Below are positions 33,709 through 51,250 of a stretch of DNA of 64,000 nucleotides, in pieces. The notes beneath the pieces are model-generated. The model saw only the letters and a list, made by a program, of their open reading frames with translations, did not search any database and was not told the DNA's origin. The DNA is from Glandiceps talaboti (lineage: Eukaryota; Hemichordata; Enteropneusta; Spengelidae). Numbering within the stretch: the stretch's first letter is position 1; each line of letters starts with the position of its first letter. The position numbers were made by a program, and so were the translations under genes. The stretch spans positions 4,967,501 through 5,031,500 of the forward strand of contig NC_135553.1 of assembly GCF_964340395.1 (NCBI RefSeq), given 5' to 3'.

Positions 33709-36700
33709 GGCCACAGACGACGTTCCTGTAAATGCGCCAGAGCGTGAGTTTGTAGTCTATAACAGTTATTTAACGTTATTTTTAATTTTATACCAAATTG
33801 AATCGAATTTCTTAAATTCATTTTAATCAGGGCTAGACATTATTCTTAGTTTTGTAATCCCAGTTGTCCAATATTTGCCATAGTACTGACTATATACACG
33901 GGGTCATATATACCATGTATAACTTAATCATAACGTGGCCGGGTATACTATAGTGGTCTACCAAAAAGTCACACTCACTCACTCACTCACTCACTCACTC
34001 ACTCACTCACTCACTCACTCACTCACTCACTCACTCACTCACTCACTCACTCACTCACTCACTCACTCACTCACTCACTCACTCACTCACTCACTCACCC
34101 ACCCACCCACCCACCCACCCACCCACCCACCCACCCACTCACTCACTCACTCACTCACTCACTCACTCACTCACTCACTCACTCACTCACTCACTCACTC
34201 GGATATGGGCACAGATTTAATGTGGGCATATAGACTAGTCCTGCTTGCAGACGGAGTACGGGAATCCATTCTGACAATGGCCCTAAAAAGTAGAGGGGCT
34301 TTCATTGTCAGAATTGAGTCCCAACTTACTCCGTCTGCAAGCAAGACTATCCCACATGTTGTCACTGAGACTGTACGACATATCTTAACACTGTAATGTC
34401 AGACGTAATTTAAATAGTTTGAAATTTATGCACAATCATATTATTGCAAAAGAGGTGTAAAGCTAGCCCACAGATGTATTATTAGTCCATGGCAAGACAG
34501 GTGGTAAACAGTTTTCTTCATTAGCTCATATACTTCTATTTGTCTATCTACTATATATCACAGACTGTCCTGGTACTCAGAGTAATGATGCAGGTAAAGT
34601 ATCAGCATGTGAAGGCTGTCCTAACCAGACAATATGTGCCAGTAGTCAACCTAAAGCACCAGATCCAGGTGAGTGTTTTGGAAATGTGCATTTACTATTG
34701 TGTAGAATTTACTCTAGGGAATAAAGAGTGTCTGTTGATAAGTACCTATCAGAAACATCTGTGCTGATGACAAGTGAGACTGACTTTTACAGTCTCAATT
34801 CTATTTTTTGTAAATACATGCTGGAAATTATTACCCAGCATATGAAATGGACAAAACTTTTGAATTATTTAGCGCCATTTGATAATTTGTGTTTATTCCC
34901 AAAAGAGTCTGATGATCTGCATCACATATTATTATTAATAGTAATCAGTTTATTTACCCCAAATGAATATAACAGTACGTAAATGAGGAGTCAGGAAATA
35001 GCTTATAGCTAGTCTGGACCTGTCCCCAGACTATTATATTGCATATGCTACCATGCATGGATGTCTCCATGGCTGTTTGTAAATTAAGACAGTCCAGTAA
35101 AAAACTCTCACTGCTTGTACATGTCTCCTTTATGATAATAAACTTATTGTACAAAAAGTCGCATCCTTGTTGAAATGATTCCTACTACAGACAACTTTGA
35201 AATGTGTGTTTGATTTCACTCTACAGCTATAACAGTAATCAAAGAACGTATGTCATCAGTAAAACACAAGATACTAGTACTAAGTGGCAAAGGGGGAGTT
35301 GGTAAAAGTACGTTCACCTCACATCTATCCCATGGAATTGCCAATGATGAAACAAAACAGGTAAGTCATGGCCTTGGAATTTGTGTGCCCTCTAATGATA
35401 GCCAAATCTGTTGTTGTGGGTTCAGTATGATAAAAAACTGGCATTTCTTGTGAGTCACCACGTAGTAAGAGATAGGGGAACACCAAATTTTGGTGTGTCA
35501 TCAGAAATTATGTGCATCAGTGTCACATCAAATTGGCTTAAAGGGCACACTGCTGAGTGGTATTTAAATGTACAACTGAGTTACTTTGGAATAGTAAATT
35601 GGAAATGAATGTGACGTTTTCATCCATCAACTACGGATCTTGATCATACAGTTAGCTGTCCTATTGATTCTTGGAACCATGAACAATGTGTTCTCCCATG
35701 TCGAGATGATGCAAAATATACAAAGTGTATTCAAATATGTCACACAATGGTAACGTTAATAGAGGGTGCTGAAACTCAGCATTCAAAATATGCTATTTAT
35801 TAAGATCAAGGTACTACCGTAGGTAGTGATACCCCTATAGTTGACTTCATAGAACCAGAGACTTTATAAATTGAGATTTTGTTAGCTATGATTTCAGGGT
35901 TTGATTTTGGGGAAATATAAAATGATTTCACATATACTATTTTTTCTGGGGAAACCTCAAAAAATTCCAAAGAAATTTTGAATGCTAGTTATGAGTAAAG
36001 ATGGGAAGCCTTTCTCCTGTGTGTGTGCATTCTTATGGTGACCTGTGTTTTGATTTGTAGGTTGCTGTGTTAGACATTGATATCTGTGGTCCATCAATTC
36101 CTAGAGTTATGGGGGTGGAAGGGGAACAGGTTCATCAAAGTGGATCAGGCTGGTCACCTGTGGTGAGTGAAAAACTATTATTGTTTGTTAATGTCTTGGA
36201 TAGGTGTACAACAGAAAATGTTAAATGTGAAAGGACTGTCAAAGAAAGGCAAAGATAAATCATAGGAACAACAGAAGATGTTGAAAGTGATAACTTTTGG
36301 AAAAAAGTATCAGCAAAGTACAACTGCTGACATCAAAGCGTTGACAAAAGGAACTTGTCATGAACAGGGAAAGTAAACAACTGAATTGGATTAATAACAC
36401 TTGGCACAGCATTTTGGAATTACAATGACTTTGATTACATTTCATCATTTGATAAGAATAGTTGTATGGCCTCCTTACATAATAGTTCACATTCACAAAA
36501 CAAATTATATACACATGAAGAGGCCATAAAACTGTTCTTATCAAACCATGAAATGTGATACAAGTCTCTGCTGTTCCAACATACTGTGCTAAGTGTTATT
36601 AATCCAATTTATGTATTTACTTTCACTGTTTGTAACAGGTTCCATTCATTAATGCTTCAATGTTGGCAGTTGTAAAAGGTACACTTCCAAAATGTACAAA

Positions 36701-39700
36701 ACTATATGAAAGACTAAGAGTACATGTGAATGTACATATACACAGCATTTTTAATGTTTGAGTCAGATCGGACAAGATGCATTGGAAGTAGGTTTTGTGA
36801 CAAATGATGTACTACAGTTCATATCCATTAATCTATGTAGCCATTCTGTCAGATACATTTACAACATTGTCATGAACAGATAACTTTTGTGGTTAATTGA
36901 ACATCACATGTAAATAACTGATTTAATATTGAACTCTTTACTAGAGTACGGTAATAAATGTACTAGTAACATTATCAATAACGATATCAACTTTACAGTA
37001 CATAGAAGACAACCTTGGTGTGATGTCTGTAGGATTCCTACTGGCAAACCCTGATGATGCTGTTATTTGGAGAGGACCAAAGAAAAATGGTAGGTTTGTT
37101 GTTACTTGTCAAATCTTGAATTTATTATCATTAAATTACATAGTGAGCAGTCTGTATGTACTGAATGGAAATCTGACCATATACACACAAGGTCCTTAGT
37201 AATACCAGTATCATTATATAGTATTGCAGTAATAAAGAATATCACTCTTCTGGTGAGCTTTGTTTCTATGACTTGTAGTACATATATGACCAGATTCACA
37301 TACAGCATATTCTTGTGGGTAAGAAATACTCAAGGTAGGTATGTTCTACTGTGTATAAAAAGTGTGTATGCTCAAATCAGACAAATAAAAAAACGCACAA
37401 TTTGTAGTAAATACGTTCCAACTGGAATCAATAAATGATTACTGATGAGCCATCATGAAAGGCCTACTGTTAGCATGTTACACCAATCAGGAACTAACAC
37501 AAACTGCTTGCCTCATCGAAATAAAGGTTACACAAATTCCATAGCCATTTCTTCATCTATCAAGAGACATTACCATGGCAGCAATGTCCCTAGGGGGCAC
37601 CGTGTAACTGAATGGTCTATTGAAATAGCTGCTCAATCATTTGTTCGACCAAAAATGTAGGAATAATTGATTGGTTCTTAAGAGGGTAAACATTGTGAAC
37701 CGTGTATAGAATGGGGAACTAAACTGAAATAGTCTTATTTCATTTATAGGTTTGATAAAACAGTTTTTACGAGATGTTGATTGGGGTGATGTAGATTATC
37801 TGGTGGTGGACACTCCACCTGGTACATCAGATGAACACTTATCTATAGTACAGTATCTGAGTGCTACTAATGTTGATGGCGCTGTTGTCATAACAACTCC
37901 TCAGGTAAGTTAATTAGTTGTATATACCCACTGGTTCATAGCTGGAGTAATTATACACTAAATATCTATTTTTGATTAGGATTAAAATTTAGGTGAAAAA
38001 AATAATTGTGATGAGCTGTGGAAAAAAATGGTTCTGAATGAAAGAATCCTTGTGGCTCCAATGATAAGATAGCACTAATGTGAGAACCTAGGATTGAATC
38101 GGGGGCCTTTAATAGGTTGATGCCTTCATCACTGTTGATGTTTGAGATGTATTATTGTATTATCCGTAGTGATCTAAAAACAGTTCTGAAGAGTATCAAT
38201 ATTAACAACACATAGAAAGCTATATTGAACTATTGGCATGAAATAACTTTGTAGATCATTTAATAATCTAATAGGGAACTTGCAAACCTGCCATGTTGAA
38301 TGTTGCATCATGGGAAATGTGATAATAAATACTAATGAATTGGTATTGTAAACATTACTGTTACATTGTTTGCAACCACGAATGATCAATTCATAGTTAC
38401 CCTGACCATTGTGGGAGGTTTATTTTATCAGTAGGTCCAGATTAGGTATTACGATAACCACAGATAATTCCATAGTCCTTTACATCTGAGCCTGCTCAGT
38501 CTGGATTGCAAGTTCCCTATTGGTTATACACTCACCGGGCAGATAAATCTAGAACTCTATGTTTTCATCATCTGTGTAAAAAATTGTCATTTCCATACTT
38601 CTCATCTATCCATTCAGTATGTATATATATTTTTCTCATTAGGAAGTGTCTCTTCAAGATGTCAGGAAGGAAATCAATTTTTGTCGGAAAGTAAAACTAC
38701 CAGTTATAGGTGTGGTGGAAAACATGAGTGGTTTTGTGTGTCCTAAATGTAAGGTAAGTTATTTAAGTTATCAATCATTTTGAAGTATGTGATTGAGATT
38801 GGAATCTAATCAGATGTATTATTACACTGCAATATTAGTTTCAACAAGCCATTCAAAGTAGAACTGTTATTGTAACGTGTTGATGTTAATCTATCAATGG
38901 ATTTTGATGATCACACTCTAGTAGGGCAGGGTCTGTGATAGTTCATCACATTTATTTAGACCTACAAGTTTTACCAGCCATGAAGAACAGCTCAGTGTAT
39001 TGGAAAACCCATACATTGATCTCTTTTTGTAGACTTCTTGTATGCATTTATGTTGATGTTCAGTTTTACATTTTATCAACCAAAGTGTAATTGTTTATTA
39101 TTATCAAAGCATTGATATCACAGGTTTTAGAATCTACTACATCAGTTATATCAGACAGATGAACAAGTCCACAGTTTAAGTAAGTCAAATCTTTCCTGTC
39201 ATACACATTTCAGACTGAGTCCCAAATTTTTCCACCAACAACTGGAGGTGCAGAGAAGATGGCAAAAGACATGGATATACCATTCCTTGGAAAACTGCCC
39301 CTTGACCCCAGAATAGGTAAGGAGCTTTAGACGGTCACTGTTTCACACACAATACAGTTTAGAGGATGTCATTTTGTTCACTCGTTACACAGTGGTACTC
39401 TTGAAATACTATGCAAAATGCTTTTGGTAGATGGGATGTATTGCAAAGAAGAAAGCTCGTGGAAACCAATTTTATCATACTGGTAGTATATGATCGGCAA
39501 TACCTGAAATATTTTAGAACCATGTGAAATTTTATGAGTGATTCTTTGCCAAAAAATGAAATAATACATCCTAGAATGTTCTATGGCTTGTTGTGAAGGT
39601 AATCTTAATTTTCTAATCTTACAGTTTAATGACCATTGAATTGATATAACCATATATAGCTATTATCACATGACAAAACTGGAGGGCACTGATAACAGTA

Positions 39701-40234
39701 CATGCTGAGGGTGCCCTCAATGGTGAGATGTCAATAATAGATGACTTGGTTTCATGTCAAGTAGTGTGACAATGTATATGTGATATGTTTGTCAGACTGA
39801 CTTTGTTCTCTGTTCTGTGTTCACTTGACAGGTAAATGTTGTGATGAAGGCAAGTCATTTTTATCAGAAGTTCCAGATTCTCCTGCAGCAATGGCATATA
39901 GACAAATTATACAAAGTAAGTCATAGTCCCATATGTAACTTCTTCACCAACTTAGTCCCATATGTAATATCTTCACCAACTCAGTCCCACATGTAAAATC
40001 TTCACCAATTCAGTCCCATATCTTAAACTGGGATAATTTTAATGTGATTGTAACCAAAAAACATATTGTGCAAAGATTTCTGCTTCTCACAGGATTGTGG
40101 ATGAAAAGCAAAAATTTCAATTTGTTATAACTTCCCAAAACTTTCTTCAATTTATCATTTACTCATACTTAACTGTATTTTTGTTTACAGGGATACAAGA
40201 TTTCTGTGAAGGTGGTGATAACATGGACACTTGA
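33701..40234 (+). CDS. NUBP1: Cytosolic Fe-S cluster assembly factor NUBP1 (Nbp35)
   Basis: NUBP1 is a P-loop ATPase scaffold that, with NUBP2, assembles 4Fe-4S clusters for cytosolic and nuclear proteins. Ten exons: 33701-33743, 34564-34668, 35227-35360, 36061-36162, 36999-37089, 37750-37904, 38643-38753, 39214-39316, 39832-39915, 40191-40234. Phases are consistent and give 323 aa, close to the human 320. The N-terminal Fe-S motif CX13CX2CX5C is intact (C16, C30, C33, C39). The deviant Walker [10 protein letters not shown] is at residues 70-78, the family stretch [10 protein letters not shown] opens exon 4, and [11 protein letters not shown] is in exon 6. The C-terminal CPKC (243-246) that bridges the dimer cluster is at the end of exon 7. 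All key residues are present, so it should be functional. It is convergent with TVP23. Confidence 0.97.
33972..34200. repeat. (CACT)n-(CCCA)n-(CACT)n array in NUBP1 intron 1
   Basis: About 230 bp of ACTC units with a central ACCC block. The Thr-His-Ser-Leu frame is its translation. Confidence 0.97.
34222..34355. mobile_element. Short foldback element in NUBP1 intron 1
   Basis: The arms pair over most of their length. GCTTGCAGACGGAGTA on the left has an exact reverse complement on the right (TACTCCGTCTGCAAGC), then TTCTGACAATG pairs with CATTGTCAGAA, around a loop of about 20 bases. Ends are GTGGG and CCCAC. It directly follows the tetranucleotide array. Non-coding; likely a MITE-type hairpin element. 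Confidence 0.65.
36328..36665. mobile_element. MITE-like foldback element, copy 2 (NUBP1 intron 4)
   Basis: Its left part (GAACTTGT...AAACAACTGAATTGGATTAATAACACTTGGCACAGCAT, shown here with gaps) matches copy 1 at 1916-2291, and the right arm is its inverted counterpart (TGTGCTAAGTGTTATTAATC). Inner sequence also folds back (GGCCTC/GAGGCC). It is diverged from copy 1 and lies wholly within the intron. Confidence 0.75.
39924..40021. repeat. 29-bp tandem repeat, ~3.4 copies, NUBP1 intron 9
   Basis: AGTCCCATATGTAA.ATCTTCACCAACTC recurs three times with small differences, then a partial copy. It begins next to the exon 9 donor. Confidence 0.85.
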
Positions 40235-40749
40235 TTTTCCAAATGTCTTCCAGTGTATTACTTGGTGATTCCAACTAATCATGCATTGATTTACATACAA
40301 ACTTTTAACTACCACCTATGGTGCTACTGAATTCCAAGATGTCTACCTACATGGTGATGAAATGTTATTGAGTGTGTTAACTTTGTTTCATAGCAACACA
40401 CAAGATACATGTGGACTGGCAGCCTTAAAATAGACTGTGATGTGTGCTTTGAAAAAAGTACATGTAACAGAATCAGAAAATATAAAATATGGATTGTTAG
40501 TAACAAAAATAATCATGGAGAGTAAATTGTATTGTACATTGTCTTGATCTTTGAAGCCATTCACAGAATGGTGTAGAGTCTGACATACTTTGTGATGCCA
40601 GTAAGAGTCTTCTGACGTGTCTGTATTTTATACAGTGCTTGTACACTTGTGGTTGACATTCTGCAATAATTGGACTAAGTTCATGGCTTCCAATTAGATT
40701 TGTTTTTGCAGCACTGCCAAACTGTGAATTTGTGCATATCTATAAACTG

Positions 40750-40755
40750 AATAAA
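40750..40755 (+). promoter_or_regulatory. Candidate poly(A) signal of NUBP1
   Basis: AATAAA about 515 bases after the NUBP1 stop; the first clear canonical signal downstream. Confidence 0.45.
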
Positions 40756-40821
40756 GACATACTTTGGTACAATCTTTAAGAAATGATAACTTTCTAGCTT
40801 AGCTTGCTTGCAGTGATGTAT

Positions 40822-40823
<2 letters not shown>

Positions 40824-40852
<29 letters not shown>

Positions 40853-40927
40853 AGCCTGCTGTCTGAAATTAGATTATGGCATACCATCTGACCTTTGACC
40901 TTGCGTGTACGGGGGGGGGGGGGGGGG
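40824..40927. repeat. (TG)n and a 17-G homopolymer
   Basis: TG units at 40824-40848 and an uninterrupted G17 run at 40911-40927, between the 3' ends of the convergent NUBP1 and TVP23 genes. Nothing else was recognised in 40235-42134 apart from 3' UTR sequence. Confidence 0.9.
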
Positions 40928-41120
40928 AGTGTGGAGTCTGTCTGGCATGGCTATTGTAGCTGTAGTGAACCACTTGATTAGCCAGCCAGGCTTTCTTGTT
41001 AGTCTGCCAGGCATGGCTATCATTCACAATTACCAAAAAACGGTGCTGCCTCAACACTCTTACATTAAGCCAGGTATATAAAGCAAGAAACAGAATAACT
41101 GGTAGATAATTCTTATACCT

Positions 41121-41126
41121 TTTATT
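41121..41126 (-). promoter_or_regulatory. Candidate poly(A) signal of TVP23
   Basis: AATAAA on the minus strand about 1 kb beyond the TVP23 stop. It would give a long 3' UTR, so it is uncertain. Confidence 0.25.
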
Positions 41127-42134
41127 AACCATTATATAATAAACAATTTTACCAAATCAAATTCTCCTTATCAGTGTAGCTGTATAAACCAACATCTTAT
41201 TTTAAGTTAAAACATTGAGTAAGAAACAGTCTGAAATACTGATATTTAGTCTTCAATACCATACTTTGTGAAAACCGAAATGTGTCCAGAGAGTATCAAA
41301 TCCAAAGATGAGCATGTAAATTTGTGTCTAACTCTACCAGAAACCCCCTATTGAAAATATTGAATCAAAACATGCAACATTGAGAAAATGTAATATGGTA
41401 ATTAGATAATTGTGTACATACAGCATCCTTGCTATCGTCTTGCAATTACCAAGTCAAAACGCCCATTGCTGTTCAATTGTTAGTGAAAAAAAAAATCCAT
41501 ATAAAAATGTAATTCAGGTTAACAACTAAAACCATATTGACATTACTTTTAATTAATATGTGAAATATGTGACAGAAAAGTAAGTAAAAGCTACAGTAAT
41601 TACAAAAGAAGCAATCTTTCATTGTCCAAGATTGACACTAGAGGGCGCCCCACTGGATGTGCATGCATAGTCGATTTTACCAGTTTCAAGATACTAGTAC
41701 ATTGTGCAACATAAGGACACAACAATTTTCCTGGTTACAGTTTGTTTTGATCTTATTACATTTGAAACAATGTTCCATCGTTATGTTTGGTAAGACAAAC
41801 TGACCTCTTTAATTGTGAGTGCTTTACAAAAACTATTAAACAGTCAACAGAGACAGAAGGATTTTTCTTATAAAGCCAGGTGACAGCCATCCCAAGTAAC
41901 GCATGCAACCCCCACCCCCACCCTCCATATACAGAGTACATGGCATTATATGGGAGATACACAATACATCTTGAAACTGGCAACAGGTCCACTGAGAATA
42001 ACTGATTCTGCTTTCATATCATATCAATACAATGGAAATACTCAATTGATTCTCCTTGGTCACAGAATGGAAATTTGCCAAAAATGGAAATAAATATATA
42101 ATTTTAGAAAAAGTACACTTTTAGAAAATGTCTT

Positions 42135-47196
<5,062 letters not shown>

Positions 47197-47739
47197 CTTA
47201 AACCGGAAGTTATGTGACCACCTAACTCACTTATAATTCATGTTTTAATAAAAATACAACTGACACTAAATTGCTTTATAAATAACCAATAATGATCGAT
47301 TGCTAGGATTTTTAATAGCTTTAGTGTGAAATAAGGCGAATATCTGTGGTCTAAAATGTTCTGGTTGCCCGGAACAGAAAGTTTTGAAAGTATTAAAAAT
47401 GTGTTCAATATCTGGACACTGAGGGCGCACTTCAATCGAGGTTTTTCTGCTGCATGTATGTCCTGAGTTTAATACATAAACTAGTTCTTCTCGTTTATAT
47501 GAAGTACATCACAAAAGATTTTATATTAGTAATCATCATCATTAACACCGGCTACTATCATCGCCATAATTATTGTCATTGCAAATATCATCATCTTTGT
47601 CACTCAATGATGGGACATATGTCGTCATAATGATCATTATAATTTTCTGAATACATGCATATACTAATATAGTACTCACTGGGATACATTCAAAATTTAA
47701 TTTCTTTTACTACTCTTCCTCGTCAGATGTGAAGTCAGA
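47197..47739. promoter_or_regulatory. Shared promoter region between divergent TVP23 and PLD6
   Basis: Only 543 bases separate the two start codons, which point away from each other. An ETS-type ACCGGAAGT sits at 47202-47210 just before the TVP23 ATG, and a CCAAT box is at 47286-47290. There is no clear TATA box. The PLD6 side is rich in ATC/ATT units. Bidirectional use is inferred from spacing. Confidence 0.5.
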
Positions 47740-49017
47740 ATGACGTACTGGGTACGATTAGCTGGCCTTTTACTCTCAGCAGGATTGGCTTCTGAAATCA
47801 TCTACTACCTTTATAAGAAACTTGGACACAACCCTAAAAACCAGACTGAAAAAACTCATGATATCTTACAGGAGATCTTATTCTTCCCTGACAAAGTTGT
47901 TGCCTGCAAAGCTTATTTCCAGAGTAAAAATGGCTGCCAGTTAGCAAATTGTTCATATGCACATTTTGAAACTGGCCTAAGTAAACTTCTGAAATACATA
48001 CTTGATGCTAAACACACACTGGATGTTTGTGTGTTTTGCATCTGTTGTCATGAACTAGCTGATGCTGTTGTCGAGGCACATGAGAAAGGAGTGGTTGTCA
48101 GGGTGATAACAGATGATGAACAAATGGAAGTCAGTGGATCACAGATTGGAAAACTTAGGAGTAAAGGTCAGTGAAACAGTGGTTGCCATGGCTATGATTA
48201 TAAGCCTAGAATCCAGCTGTATGGGGATTTTTGGCTCTTGTCTGTAGGGGAAAGGTGAGACCCAACAATCCCCATAGGACTGGATTCTATAGGATAAGAT
48301 TCTGCGAAGATTATAAAGTCCTGGCTTGTAGCTGTAACCAAAACTGTTTTTAAAATAATTTTGTTATTTGCAGTATTTTCAACTTGGTCGTGTTGTTTTT
48401 CTTTACACGTGTACAATTGCCTATAATGCCTCGTTCCAATACAATTTACATTGCGCTTATCTTTCACAGTGTCAGTCATGTGTGAAAGATAAACATAGTG
48501 TAAATATTAACACAGATCTATTAGACCTAGGTTATAAATAATGATCAAAATTTATCAGTATCCCACAAATTTACAGTTTGTTGACATTTGAATTACACAG
48601 ACTTTTATTTACAGTTTATTAACACAGTTTATTTTTATGTTTAAGTGAAATCTCAGGTAAAAATGTAAAACTATCATAATAATGCATGGACATCAACCTG
48701 TGATCTATATACAGCTGTAAGTCTTATAAAATATCCCATCAGCCATTTTGTGTTCATTACAATCTATCCAATCCTCCTTCTGTTCTTCTACAGGAATTCA
48801 AGTACGACATGATCATTCTTCTTTCCTGATGCATCATAAGTTTGTTGTCATTGACAACCACATAATTATCACTGGTTCTCTCAACTGGACTAGAAGTGGA
48901 ATAACTGGTAACCATGAGAACGTTATCATCACCAACAATCCTGGACTTTGTGTTCCTTTTCAAGGAGAGTTTGACAAACTATGGGAGTTGTATGACCCAA
49001 CCAAACACTTGAAATAA
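47740..49017 (+). CDS. PLD6: Mitochondrial cardiolipin hydrolase / Zucchini nuclease
   Basis: PLD6 is an outer mitochondrial membrane phospholipase-D-fold enzyme. Known family roles are cardiolipin hydrolysis to phosphatidic acid and, as Zucchini, cutting piRNA precursors in germ cells. Two exons: 47740-48166 and 48794-49017, phase 1, giving 216 aa. The N-terminal hydrophobic anchor is about residues 4-25. A CCCH zinc-finger-like motif C56-x9-C66-x4-C71-x3-H75 is intact. The single HKD motif (H156, K158, D163) is complete and followed by ITGSLNWT; one HKD per chain means the enzyme works as a dimer. SQIGKLRSKG joins IQVRHD across the intron. The protein ends YDPTKHLK. The intron holds two foldback elements. 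It shares an upstream region with TVP23. Confidence 0.96.
48205..48293. mobile_element. 89-bp foldback element in PLD6 intron
   Basis: The left arm CCTAGAATCCAG...TATGGGGATT is matched in reverse complement by the right arm AATCCCCATA...CTGGATTCTATAGG. It lies 39 bases after the exon 1 donor. Non-coding. Confidence 0.7.
48445..48504. repeat. 60-bp foldback in PLD6 intron
   Basis: TTTACA..........TTATCTTTCACA pairs with TGTGTGAAAGATAA....TGTAAA around a roughly 10-base loop. Independent of the 48205-48293 element. Confidence 0.6.
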
Positions 49018-50095
49018 ACCATTTGTTTTACGTATGATGACAGACTTTACATTTTGGGTTGATACATGTAGATAACAGGGTATATTTCCTCAGACAAATT
49101 CATTCAAATTGATAATTTCTATTATTTTTATGGCCGGGATTAAAGTTTTGTTAGAACTGTAAGACAGTACAATATATCTTGTCATGCCACCATGGCACCA
49201 CATTACCATCATCCCAGTGAGAGGGGGTACCCGTACCTCCTACAAAGCAGATCTTACAGCCAAGAAGTTTTCTACTGTATTTATACATCCAGGAAGTACA
49301 CAACCATTAACAACGTAACAAAGCCAAGATCATTACCCCATTTTTTGTAAATACCTATAATTTTGATACTTTATAGTTTTGACATTTACCTTGATGGTGT
49401 CTTTGTGATATCCATATTAATGTAAATAGGGAGAAATTGATATCAAAGTTTCAAACACAACATTCCTACTAGCTATTTCAGCTGGGTATTCTTCATTAAA
49501 ATGGAAATTATATATGAACACATCTTGACTTATCATTCAAATACTTTATCCATTTTTAACCACCCCACCCCCACCCCCACCCCCACCACTGTATCAAACA
49601 ATGATGTTACATACACATGGGATCAATACACATTTCTCCAAAGCACCAAGCACCACTGATATTATATTTTCTTTTATAAAATACTTCAGGGATTATCCTG
49701 AATATCTTTATTCATTTGCACATATATTAAATACATGCATACTGTTTACAGGCCCATATGTCATTCAAAAACACAAATTCAAAAAAAACTATAAAATGAT
49801 CTGGACATGTAAATCTTCACTGACAAAAACTCAACTTCAATTGTAAAAATAATCTCTGACTTTAAATGATTCTTTAGTGTACTGACTATACAGAATTATA
49901 CTCAAGGTTACTATATTATCATTCATTGCTTTAGCCAAGTTCATCAGACTTTTTGAACATTTCTCTTCTTCTCAAATCAAATAATTCATTATACCGGTGT
50001 ATTGAGACTTTTATAACAATAACATATCAATACAAGCATGTGAGAGTGTTTACAAATGTATATAATTTTTATGTAAAGTGTATATCATGTAGGAC

Positions 50096-50098
<3 letters not shown>

Positions 50099-50179
<81 letters not shown>

Positions 50180-50198
50180 TGTGTCTGTGTGTGTGTAT
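50099..50198. repeat. (TG)n microsatellite
   Basis: About 45 TG units with minor interruptions, followed by two copies of a TATTTGCAGTRTGTGGGTTC unit. Confidence 0.95.
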
Positions 50199-51224
50199 TT
50201 GCAGTATGTGGGTTCAAGTGTATTTGCAGTGTGTGGGTTCAAGTGTATATGGGGGGTGGGTGTGACTATGAGTTGCTGGCTGAAATCTGTTTTTACAACA
50301 AAGTATAAACCTATTCTTCATTTAGATGTAACTACAATAATATACATTTATAGCTGTGACTGCAAAGTTTTCCTGCAAGTGACAACTTCATGGACAATCT
50401 TCCATTAAGATGACACTACTTGTCAGAAAGTCACCAAATGTATGCCATGATCATTTAACACTCATTAGAAGGACCTACTCCAAGTTTGTATTCGGTGTAA
50501 TGTATACATCTCTACAAAATGACTGACTGGGATCAAATTTGAATGCCATGAATGTATTTATTTTGGCTCCCTTAGGTTGTAGTGGAAAAACAAATTTTAA
50601 CATTTTAGCAGACAAATTGAGGAAGAACTTTTGATAAAATTTACTTACAGTCGTATCACTGTCTTGATTGACACTAAATAAGTCTACCAATATTACTTGT
50701 ACATGTAGTTACTAAGAATTTAACAGTGAAAGTGATTCAATTCCATGTTGATTATTTTGGCTAAATTATAGTTTCACCTAAATATGCTGAAATCAGTTTA
50801 GAACCACAATATGTATGTTTGCAGGACTCAGTACTTGGGAAGAGACTGCCATCTATTGATGAAAAGTGGAAAAGCTTCAAGTTTTAGGTTTGAACAAGGA
50901 AATTAACAAATTATAAAAGCTGTAGTAAGGATGTGAGCTGTATCTGTGTAATATACAGTCCTTGATGAATGTGTCTCAAGTTACAGCTACACTGGTTATT
51001 ATTGTAAATGGTTGCTATCATCATTGTAAACCACAAGCCTCTTTGTGGAAGCGCTGACACACACCTTAAATTTTCGATGCACCAGCAGAAAAATATTCTC
51101 TGGCTTACGAGACTGGGTTTCTATATGTGTAATCTTGGACTTGCATAATCTTGTATGATCTCTCTCAAGATAGAATATGCGATATTCACAGGTGAAAGTA
51201 CTGGGACTTGTGAACAAAGCACAG

Positions 51225-51250
51225 CATCACATCACATCACATCACATCAC
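51225..51250. repeat. (ATCAC)n short tandem repeat
   Basis: Five ATCAC units are directly visible. Confidence 0.9.
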
